Positions 7,801 through 10,479 of a stretch of 10,479 nucleotides of DNA are shown here, one piece after another. The notes under the pieces are model-generated. The model ran no database searches and was not told the origin of the DNA. It saw nothing but the letters and a program-made list of their open reading frames with translations. The stretch covers positions 1 to 10,479 of the forward strand of contig CANBQJ010000126.1 of assembly GCA_947371645.1 (NCBI GenBank), read 5' to 3'. Position numbers and translations under genes: made by a program. Position 1 is the stretch's first letter; each line of letters starts with the position of its first letter. The stretch comes from Burkholderiales bacterium (GTDB taxonomy: Bacteria; Pseudomonadota; Gammaproteobacteria; Burkholderiales; Burkholderiaceae).

Positions 7801-7831
7801 CGGCACAGGCGAGTGGGAGGTGGTGCTTCAC
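4817..7831 (-). CDS. HzsA-related multihaem lipoprotein with PD40-type propeller
   Basis: The chosen start is GTG 7831, because GAGGAGA (7840-7846) lies 8 bases upstream and a clean lipoprotein signal follows (HHLPLACAVSALMLLSAC, Cys20). An ATG at 7855 would add eight residues that spoil the signal. The product is ~1004 residues. The N-terminal half has TolB/PD40-like propeller blades (SSPEVSFDGQKLLFAMR, YLPAGRGVVFTSNR, QNGEIMFSRWD). The middle and C-terminal parts contain C631-DG-C634-H635, C753-TN-C756-H757 and the unusual C913-AAS-C917-H918 (CX3CH). The domain order resembles proteins named HzsA-related, after the alpha subunit of anammox hydrazine synthase. Nothing here indicates hydrazine chemistry: no HzsB/HzsC partner is present in the window. 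It is likely a periplasmic or surface-exposed redox protein or enzyme, and its substrate is unknown. Confidence 0.88.
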   Translation of the reverse strand: MKHHLPLACAVSALMLLSACVQDSGPTSSADQAAAAGVLAGDTPIAYAKRVNTIMANPTNGAPSAPGGDLIIRERSSASAAEHNITERFTQGQGDASSPEVSFDGQKLLFAMRCPTSNTSTIKVGDADVPACTGRWNIWEYDMSNGGLTGGTYRRLTSSTDDDDVDPTYLPAGRGVVFTSNRQTKSHLTQFTGPDGVVHDYFALDEYERERVFNLHTMNAEGGNITQISFNQSHDRSPVVRQNGEIMFSRWDHVGGRNHFKIFRVKPDGTDLFVVYGAHSEGNSFLHPREMDPNGKYKGFVASDLMSLSGTREGGALVFVDVTNFSEQNSPVVPGLLGSGQSQPTAQTLSDGRGLSQYGRVTTPYPMWDGTDRVLLSYTPCQVTRKGVVVSCATLSADEKARLSDTERLVADAEADEVQNNVPPSYAIYMFDPAKKNWLIVAAPPTGYMYTHPVALQARTEPSTTDPIVLDEALAAQNLGTIEVRSVYDTDELGRMGDAVLLPTDLAPGCTTAIPKIRPTDSKDTRPLIPNLSLMRDPAQLAYGCAPARFIRVFRAVAPPVGMTGTRGAIGETDFEMQQILGYAPIEPDGSFKLHIPADTPIGLAVVDSTGRAFQTHTNWIQVRPGERRTCDGCHSPRRGGAINVGDFITNPPTGIKSNLLSAHLSGETMAGTRTRLDASALTYTSDISFDDYWADPGNSSATPRASIHLRYSDLSTTAPVQGVINYPEHIQPLWTRSRGTVPVNGTVGANTCTNCHNDPAKLDLRGTVSGTGRLTSYQELMVGDPVIDAITGLPKIVIREGVPVVDRGAALVDTGASEGEALGLARKSRLTEILWGQVLFAGADARTAHPTPPIDHTTLLTAAEKRLLAEWMDLGGKYYNDPFDSHSGVRVISGLSMDAFKSDVHPILKSTCAASCHQAIGSNASTTTFRNNRFVLTGDAEGDYNVTLTMISDACTAASNALLTRPSTVPHPSGSTRTTAILPVGSAAYNTIASWVRTGCGSP

Positions 7832-7839
7832 GATGGGTG

Positions 7840-7846
7840 TCTCCTC
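7840..7846 (-). promoter_or_regulatory. Ribosome binding site of the HzsA-related gene
   Basis: GAGGAGA on the minus strand, 8 bases before GTG 7831. It sits in the 20-base gap after the ApbE stop and settles the start in favour of a GTG rather than the ATG at 7855, which overlaps the ApbE stop codon. Confidence 0.7.
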
Positions 7847-7851
7847 AGGTT

Positions 7852-8865
7852 TCATGCTTGGGCGCGGCCTGTGCGCTGCGTGGGGGCAGCCATCAAGCCG
7901 GCAGAGAAATGCAGGGCGCCTGCCGCGTCGACGACGATGGCGTCGACACCAGGCTGCGCAGCGATCAGCGCCATGCCCTTGTCCAGGCCCAGCACGAACA
8001 CGGATTTCGACAGGGCCTCGGTGGTGAGCCCGTCGTCGGCCAGGATGGTCACGCTGCGCAAGCTGCGGGGTGACAGGCCCGTGGCCGGGTCGATCAGGTG
8101 GTGGCAGCGTTCGCCAGCCACTTCAAAGTAGCGCTCATAGTCACCCGAGGTGGACATGGAGACGTCTTCCAGCGGCAGCATGGCCACCACCTCGCCCGGA
8201 CGGCGCGGGTCGCGCACGCCGATGTGCCAGGGGCGGCCCCGGTGGTCGCCGATCACACGGCTGTCACCACCCGCGCTGACATGGGCATGGCGGATGCCGC
8301 GCGCACGCAGGATGGCTGCTGCCTGGTCGACCGCATGGCCTTTGGCGAAGCCACCCAGGTCGATGCGCATGCCCGGGCGGGCGAAGCGCACGGTGCGGGC
8401 CTGTTCATCCAGCACCAGGTGGCGGTAACCCACGGCCGCACGCGCCTGGGCGAGGGCCTCGGGGCTGGGGCGCGTGCCCGCGCGATAGTCGTAGAGCTGG
8501 CCCACGGCCGCGTAGGTGATGTCAAACGCGCCACCGGAGCGTTCTGAAAAGGATTGCGCCTTGGCCAGCAGGCGCGTCATCTCGGCGCTCAGGGGCACAG
8601 GTGCCACATGGGCATCGCGGTTGATGCGGGAGAGTTCGGAGTCTTCCCGGTGCGGGCTCATCGTGTGGTCGATGCGGTGCATCTCGGCCATGACCGCATC
8701 GATGGCCGCATCGCCTTCATGGCGGTCGTCGCTCCACAGCACCACCGTGATGGCCGTGCCCATGATGGCCTCTTCGCGCTGCAACCAGCCACCCACGCGG
8801 GGCTGCGGCGGCAGGCCAGCGGCGGAGCGGGGTTCGCGGTGAAGGGCTTTGCGCACGCCAAACAT
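7852..8865 (-). CDS. apbE: FAD:protein FMN transferase (ApbE family)
   Basis: About 337 residues from ATG 8865; a TTG at 8919 would add 18 unconvincing residues. ApbE transfers FMN from FAD to a Thr/Ser of exported proteins using Mg2+. Family landmarks, in order: AIMGTAITV (34-42), a DSELSRIN segment (76-82), SGGAFDIT (110-117), IDLGGFAKGHAVD (168-180), SAGGDSR (197-203), STSGDYERYF (238-247), HHLIDPATG (255-263) and the C-terminal TTEALSKSVFVLG (281-293). The core is complete. The oddity is the N-terminus: the first ~30 residues are polar and Arg-rich, with no signal peptide or lipobox, whereas most ApbE proteins are exported lipoproteins. It is the first gene of the run, 20 bases before the HzsA-related start. 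Its likely targets are neighbours; DUF3570 carries the best candidate sites. Confidence 0.93.
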   Translation of the reverse strand: MFGVRKALHREPRSAAGLPPQPRVGGWLQREEAIMGTAITVVLWSDDRHEGDAAIDAVMAEMHRIDHTMSPHREDSELSRINRDAHVAPVPLSAEMTRLLAKAQSFSERSGGAFDITYAAVGQLYDYRAGTRPSPEALAQARAAVGYRHLVLDEQARTVRFARPGMRIDLGGFAKGHAVDQAAAILRARGIRHAHVSAGGDSRVIGDHRGRPWHIGVRDPRRPGEVVAMLPLEDVSMSTSGDYERYFEVAGERCHHLIDPATGLSPRSLRSVTILADDGLTTEALSKSVFVLGLDKGMALIAAQPGVDAIVVDAAGALHFSAGLMAAPTQRTGRAQA

Positions 8866-9034
8866 GGGTCTACGGGTTCCAGGGGTGGAGGAACCGGCGC
8901 GCCATGGACACAAGTGCAAGGATGTGTGTGGTGGCCGTCACCTGCTGGAAGTCAGGCTCCGCGCACACCGCGACAAACTGATACTGCCTGTTGCTCTGGT
9001 CATCATCACGTCGGTGGCGGCCAGTATGCAGTGA

Positions 9035-9046
9035 CCCATTTGGGTG
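9035..9046. repeat. Short inverted repeat (possible operator)
   Basis: ACCCA/TGGGT arms are separated by two bases. It is located in the leader of the redox gene run. It is too short for a terminator, and no known regulator is recognised. Confidence 0.25.
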
Positions 9047-9136
9047 GGGCTGCATGCAGATGCATCAGATGTAAGTGTGCGAAATTGGCCGTTTTGGCGC
9101 CGCGCTGGGTGCCCACGCCAAGTCAGGCCCGTGATG

Positions 9137-9152
9137 TGTGATGCCTGCCACA
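9137..9152. promoter_or_regulatory. Possible CRP/FNR-family binding site
   Basis: TGTGATGCCTGCCACA matches the CRP-type palindrome TGTGA-N6-TCACA at 9 of 10 positions. It lies ~270 bases upstream of apbE. Redox gene sets are often under FNR/CRP-family control, but a single imperfect match in 400 bases is weak evidence. Confidence 0.25.
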
Positions 9153-9272
9153 CCCAGTTGAGGGAGTGGAAGGTTCAGGCGCATGCGCTTGGGGCAGTCA
9201 GGCTGGTGCGATCGGGTGGCCGCCTTGCCCGCAATCACACCTGTGCAGGAAGTGCTTACACAAGATCGGGCA

Positions 9273-9656
9273 TCAGGACGTGGCCGCCAGCACGGCGTCG
9301 ACCGAATCGAGCGCGTCATGGAAGTACACACAGACGGGTGGCGCCCCCGGTGCAAAGCGGTGCGCGACGGCCACATAGGCGTTGGGCGCCGCGCCTGGCG
9401 AGGTGCTCACGCGGTCGCGCAGCAGCAAGACGACGGTACGGCCATCGGGGGCCTCGATGGCTTGCGTGAGCATCAGGTTGGCCGGACTCAGGTCGGGTGG
9501 CAGCACCAGCGCCTGGCCGTCGATGCTGATCAGCGTGGGCTCGTCGAGGCGCCAGAACTCGCGGTGGCCTTCCAGGTAGACGTCGACATGCAGGCTGGGG
9601 GGCGTGCCGTACCGCTCGGTGAGCGCGGTCTCGGTGGCAAGTGGCGCTGCGCTCAT
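9273..9656 (-). CDS. Small protein of unknown function, 127 residues
   Basis: It starts at ATG 9656 inside an ATGA overlap with the upstream 85-residue gene and ends at TGA 9273. There is no signal peptide or membrane segment, so it is probably cytoplasmic. The sequence alternates short predicted strands (SLHVDVYLEGHREFWRLDEP, LISIDGQALVLP, TVVLLLRDRVS, NAYVAVAHRFAPG, VCVYFHDALDSVDAVLAA), suggesting a compact beta-rich domain. I do not recognise the family. Translational coupling to the upstream gene suggests the two products act together, perhaps as a complex. The link to the downstream redox run is uncertain because a 407-base gap separates them. Confidence 0.7.
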   Translation of the reverse strand: MSAAPLATETALTERYGTPPSLHVDVYLEGHREFWRLDEPTLISIDGQALVLPPDLSPANLMLTQAIEAPDGRTVVLLLRDRVSTSPGAAPNAYVAVAHRFAPGAPPVCVYFHDALDSVDAVLAATS

Positions 9657-9910
9657 GCGGCCTCGTCATCCGGGTCGAGGTTCTTCATCGTCACGCGGCC
9701 ATCCGAGAAGATCTGGAAGCGCATGCCCGAATCGCATTCTTCGAACACCGCATCCCAGAGGCGGTAGATGACGCAGGTGTCGAGACCTGCACCACCTTGC
9801 CCCACGGGGATCAGCTTGCCGGTGATGCGGATGTCGTTGCCCTGGTCATCAAAGGCCAGGCCATTGGCCACAGCCTGGACGATTTCCTTGGGGGCTTCTG
9901 CGAGTTGCAT
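9653..9910 (-). CDS. Small protein of unknown function, 85 residues
   Basis: The start is ATG 9910: a CGGAGAA ribosome-binding sequence lies ~5-6 bases upstream and the protein begins MQLAEAPKEIVQAVANGLAF. The frame stays open upstream to 10090, but that part has a different, Arg-rich character and no ribosome binding site. There is no export signal. Two cysteines (DTCVIYRLWDAVFEECDSG) and a strand-rich C-terminal half (RFQIFSDGRVTMKNLD) are visible. I do not recognise the family. It overlaps the 127-residue gene by 4 bases, so the pair is co-translated. Confidence 0.7.
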   Translation of the reverse strand: MQLAEAPKEIVQAVANGLAFDDQGNDIRITGKLIPVGQGGAGLDTCVIYRLWDAVFEECDSGMRFQIFSDGRVTMKNLDPDDEAA

Positions 9911-10007
9911 GGGGTTCTCCGAGTGGCGACGCTTGGCCGCTGCCGCCCATCGAATTGAAGGGAAATCGACAGGGTTCCGATCACCATGCAACATGCGGAC
10001 CATCACG

Positions 10008-10067
10008 GGCGACACAGCGCTCGGCAGTCCAGTGACCCGCGTGGTGGCCACATCGTGGCGACACAGC
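10008..10067. repeat. 11-bp direct repeat GGCGACACAGC
   Basis: Identical copies at 10008-10018 and 10057-10067, 49 bases apart, in the 160-base gap between the terminator and the 85-residue gene. They lie upstream of that gene and could be regulatory. Otherwise I see nothing in 9911-10071; no good promoter was found. Confidence 0.35.
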
Positions 10068-10071
10068 CGCC

Positions 10072-10104
10072 AAAAACGACAAAGCCCCAACCCGAAGTTG
10101 AGGC
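10072..10104 (-). terminator. Rho-independent terminator after the tRNA fragment
   Basis: On the minus strand GCCTCAAC (10097-10104) pairs with GTTGGGGC (10084-10091) around a TTCGG loop. The stem is 8 bp with one G-T wobble, followed by TTT and then TTTTT within 12 bases. It lies 17 bases past the tRNA 3' end, so it is the natural terminator of the tRNA gene. It also separates the element to the right from the small genes to the left. Confidence 0.75.
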
Positions 10105-10121
10105 CAAGTGATTGAATCGAC

Positions 10122-10168
10122 TGGTAGGCCGTGTTGGACTTGAACCAACGACCAAAGGATTATGAGTC
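10122..10168 (-). pseudogene. 3' fragment of tRNA-Ile2(CAU)-like gene; probable attachment site
   Basis: Read on the minus strand: the anticodon loop CTCATAA preceded by GA, the 3' anticodon strand TCCTT, a variable region, the T-arm GTTGG-TTCAAGT-CCAAC, the 3' acceptor strand ACGGCCT, discriminator A and encoded CCA. The segment closely resembles the same part of bacterial tRNA-Ile2 (CAU anticodon, lysidine type), more than elongator tRNA-Met. Upstream of GACTCATAA the match breaks: the 5' anticodon strand becomes ...GGCGA, which mispairs with TCCTT, and there is no D-arm or 5' acceptor (AGGCCGT) within 100 bases. It is therefore a truncated, non-functional copy, as left when an element integrates into the 3' half of a tRNA gene. 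Confidence 0.8.
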
Positions 10169-10191
10169 GCCAAAAGCACCGATTCTTTGAC

Positions 10192-10294
10192 GTTGACGGG
10201 TGTTGACCTCCAGGCCATGTCGCCCACAAATGTCCATCGTAATCAACGCATTAAGTTGATTACATTGGTCCTTAGGTCGTTGACTAGCGTTGAT
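10192..10294 (+). repeat. Five direct GTTGA[CT] repeats, two pairs at 10-bp spacing
   Basis: Copies start at 10192 (GTTGAC), 10202 (GTTGAC), 10255 (GTTGAT), 10279 (GTTGAC) and 10289 (GTTGAT), plus one inverted copy at 10242-10247. Two pairs are exactly one helical turn apart. Placed between a tRNA attachment site and an integrase, they are candidates for arm-type integrase or excisionase sites. This is inferred from position. Confidence 0.5.
10241..10261. repeat. Perfect 7-bp inverted repeat AATCAAC/GTTGATT
   Basis: Arms at 10241-10247 and 10255-10261 flank GCATTAA. There is no T-run after it, so it is more likely a protein-binding site than a terminator. Confidence 0.5.
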
Positions 10295-10309
10295 TTATTG
10301 CCATAGAAT
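10280..10309 (+). promoter_or_regulatory. Sigma-70-like promoter driving the integrase
   Basis: TTGACT (10280-10285, 5/6 match) is followed by 18 bases and TAGAAT (10304-10309, 5/6 match). It points rightward to the integrase, with a transcription start expected near 10316 and a ~75-base leader. The -35 overlaps one GTTGAC repeat, and GCTTACA repeats sit at the start site, so repression by a bound protein is plausible. Confidence 0.6.
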
Positions 10310-10350
10310 GTGCTTACACGGCGCTTACATGGCTAACCACCTGTAAGCAC
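10310..10350. repeat. GTGCTTACA repeat cluster at the integrase promoter
   Basis: GTGCTTACA at 10310-10318, GCGCTTACA at 10321-10329, and the exact inverse TGTAAGCAC at 10342-10350. This forms an inverted pair with a third direct copy between, immediately after the -10 box. An operator for autoregulation or an integrase arm site is likely. The same 10 bases GTGCTTACAC recur at 9252-9261. Confidence 0.5.
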
Positions 10351-10389
10351 CACCCCTGAAACCAGACACGACACCGGGGGGTGTTGCAG

Positions 10390-10479
10390 ATGGCAAAGCA
10401 GAGATTCACCGCGCCGCGCCTTGAGGCGTTCACATGTCCTGAGGGCAAGGCCCAAGCCTTCCTGTGGGATGCATCGGCG
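10390..10479 (+). CDS. Tyrosine-recombinase-type integrase, N-terminal fragment
   Basis: ATG 10390 opens a frame of 30 codons running off the window; an in-frame stop at 10357 bounds it upstream. GTG 10381 and TTG 10384 are alternative starts, and a G-rich sequence lies about 8-15 bases upstream of the ATG. The visible residues include F-T-C-P-E-G-K-A-Q-A-F-L-W-D, which match the typical N-terminal arm-binding domain of phage/island integrases (pattern F.C..GK.Q.F.WD, normally followed by GLGLR). The catalytic domain lies outside the window. Its position 220 bases from a tRNA 3' fragment supports the call. The integrase would catalyse site-specific integration and excision at the tRNA gene. 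Confidence 0.75.
   Translation, partial: MAKQRFTAPRLEAFTCPEGKAQAFLWDASA

Larger units (their letters stand above)
8866..9272 (-). promoter_or_regulatory. Non-coding leader upstream of the redox gene run
   Basis: 407 bases with no convincing gene on either strand, between the stop of the small unknown gene and apbE. It must hold the promoter of the run unless transcription reads through from the two small genes; no clear hairpin-plus-T-run terminator follows the 9273 stop. I could not pick one convincing -35/-10 pair. Operator-like structure is present: TGTGA-N6-CCACA at 9137-9152, the near-perfect palindrome ACCCATTTGGGT at 9035-9046, and a minus-strand direct repeat CATCTGATG/CATCTGCATG next to TGCATGCA (about 9051-9071). 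Confidence 0.4.
10169..10389. mobile_element. Left end of an integrative element (att-to-integrase spacer)
   Basis: 221 bases between the tRNA fragment and the integrase start, visibly AT-richer than the flanking genes and dense in short repeats. It contains no convincing gene; ORFs that read through it also run into the tRNA fragment. The element presumably continues beyond 10479, so its type (genomic island, ICE or prophage) cannot be told from here. Confidence 0.65.

Noticed and set aside
4817..7831. Hydrazine synthase (anammox) activity
   Set aside because: The resemblance is to the HzsA-related superfamily only. No beta/gamma subunits, hydrazine dehydrogenase or other anammox context is present.
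7832..7855. ATG start eight codons upstream for the HzsA-related protein
   Set aside because: It overlaps the ApbE stop and places an acidic MKPEETPI before the lipoprotein signal. GAGGAGA is positioned for GTG 7831.
9147..9165. CDACH haem-like motif on the plus strand
   Set aside because: It occurs in a low-quality plus-strand frame with no signal peptide or domain, in non-coding sequence. It is a chance match.
10003..10227. Minus-strand open frame of 74 codons
   Set aside because: It reads through the tRNA fragment (the typical NPLVVGSSPTRPT peptide of translated tRNA DNA) and the terminator. It is not a gene.
1..10479. CRISPR array, insertion sequence or toxin-antitoxin system
   Set aside because: No regularly spaced repeats, transposase frames or terminal inverted repeats were seen. 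The two small coupled genes do not resemble known toxin-antitoxin families.

Overview
High-GC DNA, probably from a betaproteobacterium of the Burkholderiales. This rests on base composition, protein style (Ala-rich linkers, lipoproteins) and a tRNA-Ile2-type fragment. It is an inference, not a database result. The window has three parts.

(1) Positions 1-8865, all on the minus strand: one tightly packed gene run whose starts and stops overlap or nearly touch (ATGA overlaps at 2204-2207, 4209-4212 and 4817-4820). In transcription order it encodes: an ApbE-type FAD:protein FMN transferase; a ~1004-residue HzsA-related lipoprotein with a beta-propeller-like N-terminal half and three haem-attachment motifs; a small lipoprotein with one CX4CH motif; an SH3b/beta-barrel protein; an outer-membrane beta-barrel protein; a TlpA-like thioredoxin; a DUF4266 mini-lipoprotein ending GGGCGCN; a DUF3570 outer-membrane protein; an exported protein with a coiled-coil segment; and the first ~51 codons of another exported protein. 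Every product except ApbE has a visible export signal. Haem proteins, a flavin-attaching enzyme, a thiol-disulfide protein and several barrels together suggest a cell-envelope redox apparatus. The most useful new detail is a tandem pair of sequences in DUF3570, DAVSSAS and DVVTSAS, that resemble the D-x-x-[ST]-G-A-[ST] site to which ApbE attaches FMN.

(2) Positions 8866-9910: a ~400-base non-coding leader upstream of the run, then two overlapping small genes of unknown function, also on the minus strand.

(3) Positions 9911-10479: a terminator, the 3' 47 nt of a tRNA-Ile2(CAU)-like gene broken just 5' of the anticodon loop, an AT-richer stretch full of short repeats with a good sigma-70-like promoter, and the start of a tyrosine-recombinase-type integrase on the plus strand. 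This looks like the left edge (att site) of an element integrated in a tRNA gene. The element continues beyond the right end of the window, and the reconstituted tRNA is expected at its far end.
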